Origin: DASUNP01 sp963728545
GTDB lineage: Bacteria; Acidobacteriota; Blastocatellia; UBA7656
Direction of reading: 5' to 3'
NCBI GenBank assembly: GCA_963728545.1
Contig: CAVSKO010000002.1
Span: forward strand, 806,001-870,000
Length of the DNA stretch: 64,000 nt
Below, piece by piece: positions 32,687-41,915 of the stretch. The number at the start of each line of letters is the position of its first letter. Position 1 is the first letter of the stretch. Below the pieces are notes generated by a model. It worked only from the letters and a program-made list of their open reading frames with translations. It made no database searches and was not told where the DNA came from. A program made the translations under genes and the position numbers.

Positions 32687-33511
32687 TTATTCGGCCTGGC
32701 TGATATGCGCCAAAGCATCCTTCAAAGCCGATTCGATATCCTCTCTTTTTACGCTCGACTTTTTGAATTGAATCGTAAGGGTGAAAATTTGAGTTTTGGG
32801 CGCGTATCTGTAGGTAGAACTTTTTGCTTTTTTAGCCCTTCCCTGCCGAACCTGCCGCGCCTGATCGCGAGTCATACCGGTATCTTTAATCCGGTCAACA
32901 AACTGCCGCATCTCAACCTCAGACGGCTGCCTAACTACCTGTAACAACATTGACTTGGACGTAATGTCGGCACGCCGACATACGTCTCTGATCTCGGCCG
33001 GAATTGCCGCGAGCGAGAGGGCTTCGGTTATCGAAGAGCGGGATTTGCCTATCTTTTTTGCGATCTCTTCGTGGGTGTAGCCGAATCTTTCTGCGAGCGC
33101 CTGCAATCCGTCGGCCTCTTCAAAAGGCGACAGGTCTTTCCTCTGGAGGTTTTCGATGAGCGATATCTCTGCTACGGCACGGTCGTCAACATCCATCTCA
33201 ATACATGGCAGCTCGGCGAGGCCCACCTCAAGGCTTGCGCGGTAACGGCGCTCTCCGCTGATGATCATAAAGCGCCCGCCCACATCGCTCGGGCGTACGA
33301 GCAGAGGTTCGAGCACCCCTACCTCGCCTATTGAGGCGATCAGCTCCGTCAAATCACCTATCTCGATTCTCGGCTGATTAGGGTTTGGCTGGAGTTTATC
33401 TATGGGAATCATACGCCCTATGGGAGCGCCGGCGCTGCGGCTGGTTAGTTGCTCTACATAGTGCGCATCGTGGCGCAGCTTGAAATTGTTAGGCAAACCT
33501 CTTTTAGACAC
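32687..33511 (-). CDS. parB: chromosome partitioning protein ParB
   Basis: 274 residues from a GTG start that overlaps the parA stop by 8 bases. The N-terminal CTP-binding ParB/Srx domain contains IPIDKLQPNPNQPRIEIGDLTELIASIGEVGVLEPLLVRP, GGRFMIISGERRYRASLEVGLAELPCIEMDVDDR and ENLQRKDLSPFEEA (GERRYR and ENLQR motifs). Then comes an HTH (YTHEEIAKKIGKSRSSITEALSLAAIP), a linker and a short C-terminal dimerisation region. It loads on parS as a CTP-dependent clamp; a parS-like site is 0.6 kb away in lpxD. Confidence 0.93.
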   Translation of the reverse strand: MSKRGLPNNFKLRHDAHYVEQLTSRSAGAPIGRMIPIDKLQPNPNQPRIEIGDLTELIASIGEVGVLEPLLVRPSDVGGRFMIISGERRYRASLEVGLAELPCIEMDVDDRAVAEISLIENLQRKDLSPFEEADGLQALAERFGYTHEEIAKKIGKSRSSITEALSLAAIPAEIRDVCRRADITSKSMLLQVVRQPSEVEMRQFVDRIKDTGMTRDQARQVRQGRAKKAKSSTYRYAPKTQIFTLTIQFKKSSVKREDIESALKDALAHISQAE

Positions 33512-34259
33512 GTTGCATTACCTCTTGACACAGACTGGAATACTCTGAAGCCCCGCTGGAATTCGGGGCAAAAGTGAATATGGTCTCTTTATAAGCGGGG
33601 CTCTCTTCTAGACGAACCGATTTGCTTATCACAGTATTAAATACTTTGTCACCGAATACTTGCCTGATTTGTTCATGTATATCTTTAGCTAGCGTGGTTC
33701 GTTTATCATTTAGCGTAATTACGACGCCCAGGACTTGAAGATTTGGATTAGGTCGAGCTTTAACCTTTTCGACCGTCTCTAGCAGATCGTCCGTGCCTTC
33801 GAGGGCGAAGTAAGAAGGCTGTATGGGTATTATCAAGTAATCCGACGCCACCAGTGCGTTGACCGTGATCAGCCCCAGGGTCGGCGGGGTATCAATTATA
33901 ATGTAGTCATATTTTTTCGTGAGACCTTCGATTCGGTCCTTCAATCTAAACGGAGCATCGAACTCGCCTATCAGCTTGCTTTCGAATTTGGCGAGGCTTA
34001 TTCGAGAAGGGAGTATATCGAGTCCGGGAAGATTTGAACGCCTGATCACCTCTTCAAAGCTGACCTGCGGCTCTGTAAGAAGCTCATAAACCGACTGCTG
34101 TACCGTGTGAGAATCGAGAAAGGATAAAGAGCTATTACCCTGTGGGTCGAGATCGATTAAGAGGACCGTCTTACCGACGAGCGCAAGAGCCGCCGAGAGG
34201 TTTATAGCAGTTGTCGTTTTGCCTACACCTCCCTTTTGATTGGCTATCGCAATCACCAT
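33504..34259 (-). CDS. parA: chromosome partitioning ATPase ParA/Soj
   Basis: 251 residues from ATG 34259 (AAGGGG upstream); the frame is open to 34322 but the family begins at MVIAIANQKGGVGKTT. The deviant Walker A KGGVGKTT, VLLIDLDPQGNSSLSF, DYIIIDTPPTLGLITVNAL and SYFALEGTDDLLETVEKVK are standard for the chromosomal ParA. It works with ParB, coupled by an 8-base gene overlap. Confidence 0.95.
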   Translation of the reverse strand: MVIAIANQKGGVGKTTTAINLSAALALVGKTVLLIDLDPQGNSSLSFLDSHTVQQSVYELLTEPQVSFEEVIRRSNLPGLDILPSRISLAKFESKLIGEFDAPFRLKDRIEGLTKKYDYIIIDTPPTLGLITVNALVASDYLIIPIQPSYFALEGTDDLLETVEKVKARPNPNLQVLGVVITLNDKRTTLAKDIHEQIRQVFGDKVFNTVISKSVRLEESPAYKETIFTFAPNSSGASEYSSLCQEVMQRV

Positions 34260-34463
34260 ACTCGATTGACCCCTTTCGTGGGAAAGCTTTTGCATCCTAA
34301 TGCGGCCAAAGAGCAGTGTCAAGGAGATTCAATTCCATCGGGCTTATTATCACGCACGTTTTGACATTTCGCCTCAGTAGACTTTCAAACCTGTTTATGT
34401 TTTAATTGTCGGGCAGCGGCGCTTCGTTTTTGAAAAAGTTTTTTGCATTTGATCGGAGCATGA

Positions 34464-34937
34464 ATGGAAATCGAAATGAAGATTCGGGGCCTAATGATGG
34501 ACCCGGCGGCAAACACACCGATTATAATCCTCAAAGACATAAACGGCGACGCAATGCTCCCGATATGGGTCGGAGCCTTTGAAGCAAACGCTATCGCGGT
34601 TGAGATCGAAAAACTTGCCACACAAAGACCCATGACGCATGACCTTATCAAGAACATTATCTGGGAGCTGGGGGCAACAGTCAGGCGTATTGTCATAACG
34701 GATCTGATCGATAATACTTTTTTTGCAGTCATAGAGATGCTAAAAGACGGCGAGATGCTCGTTGTAGATTCGCGGCCTAGCGATGCCATAGCTCTCGCGC
34801 TCAGAGTCGACTGCCCGATTTATGTCAACCAGGAAGTGATCAACAATTCCAGCACGACCATAACCGAAGAGGCGGCAGAGGAAGATGACGACTGGCCGGA
34901 AGATATTATCGATGATGCCAGTGATTACAAGATGTAG
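34464..34937 (+). CDS. bifunctional nuclease family (DUF151/BFN) protein
   Basis: 157 residues, normal length. MEIEMKIRGLMMDPAANTPIIILKDINGDAMLPIWVGAFEANAIAVEIEKLATQRPMTHDLIKNII and RPSDAIALALRVDCPIYVNQEVI are the conserved BFN motifs, with an acidic tail (EEAAEEDDDWPEDIIDD). Members act on RNA and DNA in some bacteria and plants. It is divergent from parA and 55 bp upstream of ssb. Confidence 0.92.
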   Translation: MEIEMKIRGLMMDPAANTPIIILKDINGDAMLPIWVGAFEANAIAVEIEKLATQRPMTHDLIKNIIWELGATVRRIVITDLIDNTFFAVIEMLKDGEMLVVDSRPSDAIALALRVDCPIYVNQEVINNSSTTITEEAAEEDDDWPEDIIDDASDYKM

Positions 34938-34992
34938 TCGTACGAGTTATTATCCCCAGATCAATCTTGCGAGATCGAGATAAGGAGGCAGC

Positions 34993-35433
34993 ATGTCGTC
35001 GTTTAATAAGATAATCATTGTAGGCTATCTGGGTCGTGACGCTGAATTGCGTTACACCCCACAAGGCACCCCGGTTTGTGATTTCTCTGTCGCGACGACA
35101 GAGCGCAGAAAAGATAAATCAGGCGAATTTCAGGATCATACAACCTGGTTTCGCGTGAGCTTCTGGGGGAAGCGGGCCGAGTCGACCCAGCAATACTTGA
35201 CTAAAGGTAAGCTGGTCTACCTTGAAGGACGCCTCAATCAACGCGAATACCAGGACAGGGACGGGAATACACGAACCAGCCTGGACGTGAATGCCACCGA
35301 AGTACAGTTTATTGGGACAAGAGGCGGCGAAGAAAGTTCATCAGGATTTCGCGAAGAGCGGAGCAGCAGCTCAAGGCCCGCAGCAGCGGAGGAGAGCTCC
35401 GAGCCTATAACCGACGACGATATTCCTTTTTAG
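34993..35433 (+). CDS. ssb: single-stranded DNA-binding protein
   Basis: 146 residues with AAGGAGG. The OB fold (about 1-110) starts SFNKIIIVGYLGRDAELRYTPQGTPVCDFSVAT, with TTWFRVSFWGKRAE and KGKLVYLEGRLNQREY. A Ser/Glu-rich linker leads to the acidic tail ending DDDIPF, the binding tip for partner proteins. No ribosomal protein genes flank it. Confidence 0.96.
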   Translation: MSSFNKIIIVGYLGRDAELRYTPQGTPVCDFSVATTERRKDKSGEFQDHTTWFRVSFWGKRAESTQQYLTKGKLVYLEGRLNQREYQDRDGNTRTSLDVNATEVQFIGTRGGEESSSGFREERSSSSRPAAAEESSEPITDDDIPF

Positions 35434-35444
35434 TTCTCGACGGC

Positions 35445-36848
35445 TTAGTCAGTTATAACAAAGCGCTTTGTAAGTCCTAACTCTTTGATTTTATGCTGAA
35501 GGCTCTGGCGGTGCATGCCTAGCAGATTGGCTGCCTGAGTTATATTGCCTGAGGTATTCTCTAAACACCTTTCAATATATTTTCGCTCAAACTCTCTTTT
35601 CGCATCCTTAAAGTTTAACGAGAGAGGTATATTTATATCTTCCCCCGCTTCAAGAATTATATTTTCTTGCAATTGCTTAGAACCTATTTCTTGAGGTAAT
35701 ACATCTAATGTAATCTCTTCACCTTCTGTAAGAACAACCGACCGCTCTATAACGTTCCGAAGCTGCCTGACGTTACCCGGCCAGTTATAGTCAAGGAATA
35801 CTTTAAGAACAGGTTTTGAAATCCGTAAGGGGCCGGTTCTATAAGCCAAAGAATACCGGTCGCAGAAAGCCTGGGCCAGAGCGGCAATATCGGTCTTTCG
35901 TTCACGCAGGGGCGGCAAGGTAAGAGATACGACTGCGAGTCTATAATACAAATCTTCCCTGAACCGTTGCTGTTCGACCTCTTTTTCAAGCTGTTTATTG
36001 GTTGCGCTTATTATGCGAACATCGGTCGAAATAAGATCATTGCTTCCGAGGCGTTGGAATTTCTTCTCTTCGATCACACGCAGAACCTTTGCCTGGGTTG
36101 CCAAACTCATATCACCTATCTCATCAAGGAAGAGAGTGCCTTTATTAGCAGCTTCAAATTTCCCTATTCTCTTCCCCGTTGCGCCGGTAAAGGCTCCCTT
36201 TTCGTGCCCGAACAGCTCGGACTCGATCAACTCTTCGGGCATTGCGGCGCAATTCAGGGCAACAAACGGGCCGGATTTGGCCCGGCTCCGCACGTGAATC
36301 TCTCTTGCGACCATCTCTTTTCCGGTGCCCGATTCGCCCATTATCAACACGCTCACATCCGTCTGTGCGATCTTTTCGATAAGCGAATAGACCCTTGTCA
36401 TTGCGGGCGAAGACCCGATCAATTGACCATAAGTCTCTGTGCCTGAGAGTTCCTGTCTTAGCTGCTCGTTTTCCGCTCTGAGCCTGAAAGCGCCCAACGC
36501 GTTTCGCACGAGTATCCTTAGCTCATCTACGTCAAAAGGCTTTGCCAGGTAATCGAAAGCGCCTAACTTTATCGCTTCAACGGCCATGCGCTCGGACCCG
36601 TGCGCAGTGACGATAATGACCACGGGGGCCTGTTTGCGTGAGACAAGCTCCGGCAGGTAATCAAGCCCCGATTCGGATGCCAATTTAACATCCAGCAATA
36701 TGGCGCTCGGGTTGTGGCTTGCGACGACCTGCTCTGCGCTTGATACGCTTTCGGCCTCAAAGATTGTGTACCCTTCTTTTTCAAGCGCCCGCCTCATCCC
36801 GTATCGCGCGGCAGGCTCATCGTCAACTATAAGCACCACGTTTTCCAT
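35445..36848 (-). CDS. NtrC-family sigma-54-dependent response regulator
   Basis: 467 residues. Receiver domain (1-120) with D9-D10 and the phosphoacceptor D53 (LLDVKLASES), Lys in LAKPFD; AAA+ domain (about 140-375) with Walker A GESGTGKEM, the sigma-54 contact loop GAFTGA, Walker B LFLDEIGDM and the R fingers; C-terminal Fis-type HTH (GNITQAANLLGMHRQSLQHKIKELGL). It activates sigma-54 promoters when phosphorylated. The two histidine kinases in the window (41916-43631 and 48693-50177) have NtrB-like cores and are candidate partners, but neither is adjacent. Confidence 0.95.
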   Translation of the reverse strand: MENVVLIVDDEPAARYGMRRALEKEGYTIFEAESVSSAEQVVASHNPSAILLDVKLASESGLDYLPELVSRKQAPVVIIVTAHGSERMAVEAIKLGAFDYLAKPFDVDELRILVRNALGAFRLRAENEQLRQELSGTETYGQLIGSSPAMTRVYSLIEKIAQTDVSVLIMGESGTGKEMVAREIHVRSRAKSGPFVALNCAAMPEELIESELFGHEKGAFTGATGKRIGKFEAANKGTLFLDEIGDMSLATQAKVLRVIEEKKFQRLGSNDLISTDVRIISATNKQLEKEVEQQRFREDLYYRLAVVSLTLPPLRERKTDIAALAQAFCDRYSLAYRTGPLRISKPVLKVFLDYNWPGNVRQLRNVIERSVVLTEGEEITLDVLPQEIGSKQLQENIILEAGEDINIPLSLNFKDAKREFERKYIERCLENTSGNITQAANLLGMHRQSLQHKIKELGLTKRFVITD

Positions 36849-36858
36849 ATCTCACCCT

Positions 36859-38169
36859 TCATTCAGCAAGAAAGATTCTAACATCTCTGACGTTATTGCC
36901 GGTCGGTCCAGTGTAAACCAGTCCGCCCATAGCTTTAAAGAATGAATGCGAGTCGTTACGCGCTAAAAAATCTCTCGCATCTATTCCTCGCGCATCGGCT
37001 TCTTTAATAAGTTCAGAGTCGGCAACCGCCCCCGTAGCCGTGCTATTGCCGTCTATGCCGTCCGTCCCGCAAGATAGAACCGCTATTTTCCCCCCTGCAA
37101 GTTCCGATAATTTAAGCGCAGTGTAAAGCACGAACTCCTGGTTACGCCCTCCCTCACCGTCACCGGTGACCGGGCAGGAAACCTCGCCGCCTGAAACCAG
37201 ACAAATGGGCCGGTCGGGAAAACGTTCTTTCATCGCCAGCAGACTCTTTATCAATTCCCTGCTCACCCTCTTGTAATCGCCTTCCGTGAAGCGCGAGTCT
37301 GTTTCAACCTCAAAGCCGCGCGCCTTCGCTATCCGCGCGGCAGCAGCGATCGCGTCGAGGTTATCGGCCAATAGAAGATTAATGCTCTTTTTCTCGTTGC
37401 TCCACGCGCCGGGCAGTACGGGAATCTCTCCTTTGCCGAGCAGGTTCCGTATCGAAGAGGGCAGCTTTTCCTCTAACCCGTATTTTTCAAGTATATCTAA
37501 GAAGTCTTCAAGTTTCACTTCATCGGGCAACAGAGGATTTGAAGCGATAGACCGAATATCCCCCGGATTCACATCCGAGAGGAACAAGGCGATGCTTGAG
37601 CTTTTACGAGCAAGATAGCCGAGCCGCCCTCCTTTGATTTGCGATAAATGCTTTCGCACTATATTGATCTCTCGAATGGTTGCGCCGCAGTTTACTAAAA
37701 GCCGGTTCAGGTCTCGCAAATCTTCAAGGCTCACGTCATCGGAAATCGTCTGCTCGACCGTCGCCGAGCCGCCCCCCGTGATGACAAAAATAATCAATGA
37801 ATCCGAAGTGGTTGTTTGAAGTATTTCAAGGATCTTTTTTCCGGCCAGCAGACTGTTCTGATCGGGCAAAGGGTGACCGGCGATTATCACTTCTGATTTT
37901 AGTTTTAGCTTCTGTTGCCGGTCACAAACCAGAATGCCTCTCGTGACCCTGTCACCAAGCATCTCTTCAAGCGCCGCCCCAATGGTGAGACTCGCTTTTC
38001 CAAAACCTATCAGGACGATCTCTTTAAAATCTTCCAGGTCAATCGAATCGTTGCCCAAGTAGAGAATCCCGTCATTAAGCTTGAGCTTATTATTGATAAG
38101 CAACTTCAGATCGAGAGCTTTTAATGTAGCAAGGAAGATTTGTTTTGCTTCTTCTTTAAGGTTCTTCAT
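36859..38169 (-). CDS. glycerate 2-kinase (DUF4147/MOFRL family)
   Basis: 436 residues. The N-terminal DUF4147 domain has IGFGKASLTIGAALEE, GHPLPDQNSLLAGKKILEIL and FVITGGGSATVEQTISDDVSLEDLRDLNRLLVNCGATIREINIVRKHLSQIKGG. The C-terminal MOFRL domain has CLVSGGEVSCPVTGDGEGGRNQEFVL and LSCGTDGIDGNSTATGAVAD. It phosphorylates glycerate to 2-phosphoglycerate; older names are hydroxypyruvate reductase TtuD. It is part of the same-strand run rnhA-sppA-glycerate kinase-response regulator. Confidence 0.93.
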   Translation of the reverse strand: MKNLKEEAKQIFLATLKALDLKLLINNKLKLNDGILYLGNDSIDLEDFKEIVLIGFGKASLTIGAALEEMLGDRVTRGILVCDRQQKLKLKSEVIIAGHPLPDQNSLLAGKKILEILQTTTSDSLIIFVITGGGSATVEQTISDDVSLEDLRDLNRLLVNCGATIREINIVRKHLSQIKGGRLGYLARKSSSIALFLSDVNPGDIRSIASNPLLPDEVKLEDFLDILEKYGLEEKLPSSIRNLLGKGEIPVLPGAWSNEKKSINLLLADNLDAIAAAARIAKARGFEVETDSRFTEGDYKRVSRELIKSLLAMKERFPDRPICLVSGGEVSCPVTGDGEGGRNQEFVLYTALKLSELAGGKIAVLSCGTDGIDGNSTATGAVADSELIKEADARGIDARDFLARNDSHSFFKAMGGLVYTGPTGNNVRDVRIFLAE

Positions 38170-38216
38170 GAAGTGGTGCAGGGTTAAAGAAGATTATTTA
38201 AGATCGAATATCAGCT

Positions 38217-39029
38217 TTAAAACGTCGCGAGCAGCCACAAAGGGATTCCCGAAAGATCGCTGCCGAGCGCGGCCTGCTGCCCGAATTTTCCGAATGGGCC
38301 GAGCAGCCGCTGAAACAGACTCTTGCGAGGCTGAATCGAAAGCACCTGCGGTTTGCCTGGTATTTTAGCGAGCGAAGTGGCTCGTTCTATTGCCAGATCG
38401 AGATCGCCAAGCTGGTCTACCAATCCCGCGACCAGGGCTTGCCTGCCGGTCAAAATCCTACCATCGGCTATGCCTTCTATCTCTGCGCGCGGGCGGTTGC
38501 GCGAAGTCGCAACCGCGTCAACGAACTGTGCGTGAGTATCATTAATGACATCTTGAAGAAGTGACTCTTCATCTTTAGAAAACGAGCGATAAGTCGCCAG
38601 CATATCCTTGTGCGGACCGGATTTCACGACCTTTGGCGATACGCCAAGCTTGTCGTAGAGGTGGCTCAAATCGCTGCCGCGTATTATCACGCCTATCGAT
38701 CCGGTGACCGTGCCGGCATTTGCTATTACTTCGTTTGCCGCCATCGAAACATAAACGCCGCCGGAAGCCGCTATATCGCCCATCGAGGCGACTATGGGAA
38801 TGCCCTTCCCCTTCACCCGCGCGATTGATGAGAAAATTTCCTGGCAAGCGGCTACGCTCCCGCCGGGGCTGTTGACACGCAAGACAATCGCCCGCGCTCT
38901 TCTGCGCTCGGCCTCTTTCAGTGCGGCTATGACCTTGGCGCGGCCTCCTGAGAAGGCATCGCTGTCGGCAATGACGCCCTCGATCTTTACAACTGCAATT
39001 ACATTTTTTGATCGCTTAAAAAGTCGCAT
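38217..39029 (-). CDS. sppA: signal peptide peptidase SppA (short form)
   Basis: 270 residues, single S49 domain. VAVVKIEGVIADSD, RVNSPGGSVAACQEIF and the nucleophile Ser in MGDIAASGGVYVSMAANEVIANAGTVTGSIGVI are present, with the general-base Lys in VVKSGPHKDMLATYR. The N-terminal membrane anchor usual in SppA is missing or very weak (the sequence starts RLFKRSKNVIAVV), as in some short cytoplasmic forms. It degrades cleaved signal peptides or membrane fragments. It is 6 bp downstream of the RNase H gene. Confidence 0.9.
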   Translation of the reverse strand: MRLFKRSKNVIAVVKIEGVIADSDAFSGGRAKVIAALKEAERRRARAIVLRVNSPGGSVAACQEIFSSIARVKGKGIPIVASMGDIAASGGVYVSMAANEVIANAGTVTGSIGVIIRGSDLSHLYDKLGVSPKVVKSGPHKDMLATYRSFSKDEESLLQDVINDTHAQFVDAVATSRNRPRAEIEGIADGRILTGRQALVAGLVDQLGDLDLAIERATSLAKIPGKPQVLSIQPRKSLFQRLLGPFGKFGQQAALGSDLSGIPLWLLATF

Positions 39030-39035
39030 GGCTTA

Positions 39036-39506
39036 TCAGGGCAATGTCGGCATCTGCGCGAGCGTTTCATCTAAAACAGCCTGGTCAGAATGTCCTAGAG
39101 CGGCGATCTTCCTTGCTGCTTTATCGCAAAGCTCCTGAACAGTATGGCCGCTGTGCCCTCTGGTCCAGTTCCAGCTTACTTTGTGCGGGCGAGCCGCGTC
39201 CCGGAGCCGCTTCCAGAAATCGTGGTTGGTTTTCTCGCGAAAGTTTCCATTTCGAGTTTCGATAACATACCGCGAGTCGCTTATCACATGCACATCGCAA
39301 GGCTCTTTGAGCGCCTCAAGCCCTATGGCGGCCGCGACAATCTCCGCTTGATTGTTGGTCGCAAAGCCGAGGTATTCACCGACCACTTTATGTTGAGGCT
39401 TCCCTTCCCCGTTGACATAACTTAGGATCGCCACGGCCCCGGCGCGCGCTTCTTGCTGACCGTTTCCAAGAGAGCTGCCGTCACATACGATAGTTATTCG
39501 CTTCAT
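39036..39506 (-). CDS. RNase HI-like protein
   Basis: 156 residues. The four acidic catalytic residues are visible: Asp in IVCDGSSLGNG, Glu in TNNQAEIVAAAIGLEAL, Asp in VISDSRYVIETRNG and Asp in ELCDKAARKIA, with His in TRGHSGH. It cuts RNA in RNA-DNA hybrids. The spacing resembles the bacterial RnhA clade. It is the first gene of a minus-strand run with sppA. Confidence 0.9.
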   Translation of the reverse strand: MKRITIVCDGSSLGNGQQEARAGAVAILSYVNGEGKPQHKVVGEYLGFATNNQAEIVAAAIGLEALKEPCDVHVISDSRYVIETRNGNFREKTNHDFWKRLRDAARPHKVSWNWTRGHSGHTVQELCDKAARKIAALGHSDQAVLDETLAQMPTLP

Positions 39507-39594
39507 AATCTCCCGGTCAATTATATTTTAAGTGGCGTGACGTGGAAAGCGAGCCGGGCGGGTTTGATTCGAAGTTATGAAGACGCAATAAGAT

Positions 39595-39711
39595 TCACCG
39601 CAGAGACACAGAGAACACGGGATGGCCGATGATGTGCTTCGCACGCGGCGGGGGCGCAGAGTTTTATTCTTTCTCTGCGCCCGCTCTGTGTTCTCTGTGT
39701 CTCTGCGGTGA
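39595..39711. repeat. long palindrome, CACCGCAGAGACACAGAG family, copy 1
   Basis: A perfect 24-bp inverted repeat (39595-39618 against 39688-39711; the arm begins TCACCGCAGAGACACAGAG) with a 69-base middle that is itself partly self-complementary. It lies between the glycine-zipper gene and rnhA. Other copies are at 50216-50308 and 62669-62756. Confidence 0.9.
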
Positions 39712-39726
39712 GATGTTTTGAATCTC

Positions 39727-41817
39727 TTAATTATCGAGTTCCGATGAATCAATGTTATAAGCACGGATGAGTCTCACAACCTCTAACCGAACGCCGTCCC
39801 AACTTCGATTGACCGAATCGGCTAAGGAGCTTGAAGTCGTCGTTATTAAACGATCGGTTTTTCTGGCTTCTCTCGCGAGCGCAAGGGTTGCGGCGCGCGC
39901 TTCCTGCCGGTCTTGCATCCCTCCGATCAAGCGGCTATAAAGCCGCGCGGCATTGGCGAAGTTATCCAGCGCAAAGAGTATTTCTATCTCTGTATCTCCA
40001 TACCGAGAATCTATCTCCATACGATTTCCCGACGATCTTAATCCCACAAGCCGCTGATACTCGGAAAGCATCTGCTCGGCCTGTCGCTGGATATTGCTGA
40101 CAGAGGAGGGCTGGCCGTCACTTACTCTTGTATTACCAGGATCGCTCGCCCTGGTGTTACTCGCTTCGCTTGGTCGAGAATTGCTACCCAGCGGAATCGT
40201 TATGTCTCCGGCGGCGCCGTGAACTACGACCCGGCGGACAAAATCGACTCCGTCTTTAACACTCAACTCGATTTTGCCGCGAGTCAAAGCTTGCGTCACT
40301 ATGCCGGTAGGTCTTACCGCACGCGCATAAACTTCCAGCGTATCGCCGTTGGCGACCTGTTCTCCGAACCACCGCCAGCCGCCTGTATTCGCCTGTGTGT
40401 TAATCATTATGTACAGTGCGCCGTCCCCCGTGCGATTTGCGGTTGCCGAAAGCACGTTTGCAAGGACTACTCTGTCCGCAGGGACTCGATCACCCGGATT
40501 AGGATTTCCAGTGTTAGTATTCCCGGCGTTAACGCGCGCGGCATCGGCGCTTGCAGGCGGGCGAGTCTCTCTGCGCCCGGCTACGGGAGCGGCTCTCATA
40601 ATACCTAATTTATCAGCAGTAGCCGGGTCGAGATCTCCGGTTTGCGGAAGATTGTTCTCTTTTTGGTAGGTCTTCAACGCATTCGAGGTTCGGGGATTCA
40701 TCACACCATCAGTCTTGCCTTCATAATATCCCTGCTCCTGCAAAGCAACCTGGGCGCGACGGATCATCTCAGTCGAAGAGAGAGGCAAAGACTCGGTTGC
40801 AGGCGGAGGCTCAGTCTCGGTCGTTTCCGGTCTTGTGACCGGTTCTGGTTCTCGTCCAGGCTCTGCTCGCGAATCAACCGGTTCAGACTCCTCAGGCTCG
40901 GCTTTTTGATCGGGATAATCGCGAGGCTCAGTCTCTCGGCTCGGCTCAGGTTCTCTCCGCGGCTCAGTATCTCTTCGATTTGGGCGATCATAGCCCTGAT
41001 CACGGTCGCGGTCGCGTTTGCGATTAGAGCGCGGCCTGTTATCACCCGCGCGAGGATCGCTGTCACGAGGGTCATTGTCACGCGGATCATTATAATTAGG
41101 ATCGTTATCACGCGAGCCGTTATCAAAGGTCGGATCACCGCCGAGCGACAGCGATTGCTGCAACTTTATCCCGAAAGGCGTTCCTGTGCGGACTTCGGCC
41201 TCTTCGCCTTTTGATAAAAGCACTCCGGCAAGCCCTATTCCCGCCCCGATTCCCCCGCCTATTATCGCCCCTTTTCCGCCACCGGCTATCCCACCGAGTA
41301 TCGCCCCAATCACACCGCCGCCGCCGACAAAGACAGTATTGCGGTCGTTGCTGCTTCCGCCCACAGAGTTCTCGTCATCTATCTTTCGACGGACTTCGGG
41401 ATCGTCAGAAGTCAAGCTCCCAACCAATCCTATACGCCTGCCGTCGGGCATAACTATCGAATCGAAATCTACGGCGATTGCCCCGGCGCGACTCATTCTT
41501 TTCGCGGGCGTCACCTGAGTCACACTCCCCTCGACAATGGTTCCAGCCGGTATTACCTCTCGACCATTGATAGAGACCGGGTCAGTAACCGTAGCAGTAA
41601 ACCTGTCTCCCACGCGGGATGTCTTTGAACTCAAGGTCTGGTTCATGCGCATGCTGATGATGGTGTCGGGCGGGAGCGTCCCTCCCCGGTCGCTATACCC
41701 GCGCGAGCTGTAGCGGGGCCGACTCTGCTGGGAGAATGCTTCGGTATTAAATCCGCCTACAAAAACCGCTATGACCGCCGCAACCGCCGTCCATCTTGCC
41801 AAACCTTTGAGATTCAT
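39727..41817 (-). CDS. secreted glycine-zipper/peptidoglycan-binding protein
   Basis: 696 residues from ATG 41817 (GGAGG upstream; the open frame runs to 41859). Signal peptide (about 1-32). TrbI/VirB10-like sleeve domain (about 45-150: SRVGDRFTATVTDPVSINGREVIPAGTIVEGSVTQV). Glycine zipper of repeated GGxxGG/GAxxGG (about 163-200). An Asp/Pro/Arg/Glu-rich low-complexity stretch (about 225-340). PG_binding_1 domain (about 355-415: LQEQGYYEGKTDGVMNPRTSNALKTYQKENNLPQTGDLDPATADKLG). A beta domain and a helical C-terminus follow. It probably spans or decorates the envelope. A shorter paralogue with the sleeve and zipper is at 51196. Confidence 0.75.
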   Translation of the reverse strand: MNLKGLARWTAVAAVIAVFVGGFNTEAFSQQSRPRYSSRGYSDRGGTLPPDTIISMRMNQTLSSKTSRVGDRFTATVTDPVSINGREVIPAGTIVEGSVTQVTPAKRMSRAGAIAVDFDSIVMPDGRRIGLVGSLTSDDPEVRRKIDDENSVGGSSNDRNTVFVGGGGVIGAILGGIAGGGKGAIIGGGIGAGIGLAGVLLSKGEEAEVRTGTPFGIKLQQSLSLGGDPTFDNGSRDNDPNYNDPRDNDPRDSDPRAGDNRPRSNRKRDRDRDQGYDRPNRRDTEPRREPEPSRETEPRDYPDQKAEPEESEPVDSRAEPGREPEPVTRPETTETEPPPATESLPLSSTEMIRRAQVALQEQGYYEGKTDGVMNPRTSNALKTYQKENNLPQTGDLDPATADKLGIMRAAPVAGRRETRPPASADAARVNAGNTNTGNPNPGDRVPADRVVLANVLSATANRTGDGALYIMINTQANTGGWRWFGEQVANGDTLEVYARAVRPTGIVTQALTRGKIELSVKDGVDFVRRVVVHGAAGDITIPLGSNSRPSEASNTRASDPGNTRVSDGQPSSVSNIQRQAEQMLSEYQRLVGLRSSGNRMEIDSRYGDTEIEILFALDNFANAARLYSRLIGGMQDRQEARAATLALAREARKTDRLITTTSSSLADSVNRSWDGVRLEVVRLIRAYNIDSSELDN

Positions 41818-41915
41818 ACTATTTACCTCCAAACAGTAAAGACCTGCAGACCGGGGCATTATTCTATCAGTTCTTGTGACGTGCGAGACGGCTTCCGTGT
41901 TGTCCGCTCATTTTA

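Noticed and set aside
29995..34322. XerC/D, ParAB and SSB as signs of an integrated plasmid or island
   Set aside because: They are interleaved with lpxD and a BFN gene, lack attachment sites or replication and conjugation genes, and look like the chromosomal versions.
39727..41817. VirB10/TrbI-like domain as evidence for a type IV secretion system
   Set aside because: Only the sleeve-like domain is shared; no VirB4, VirD4 or other vir/tra genes are present.
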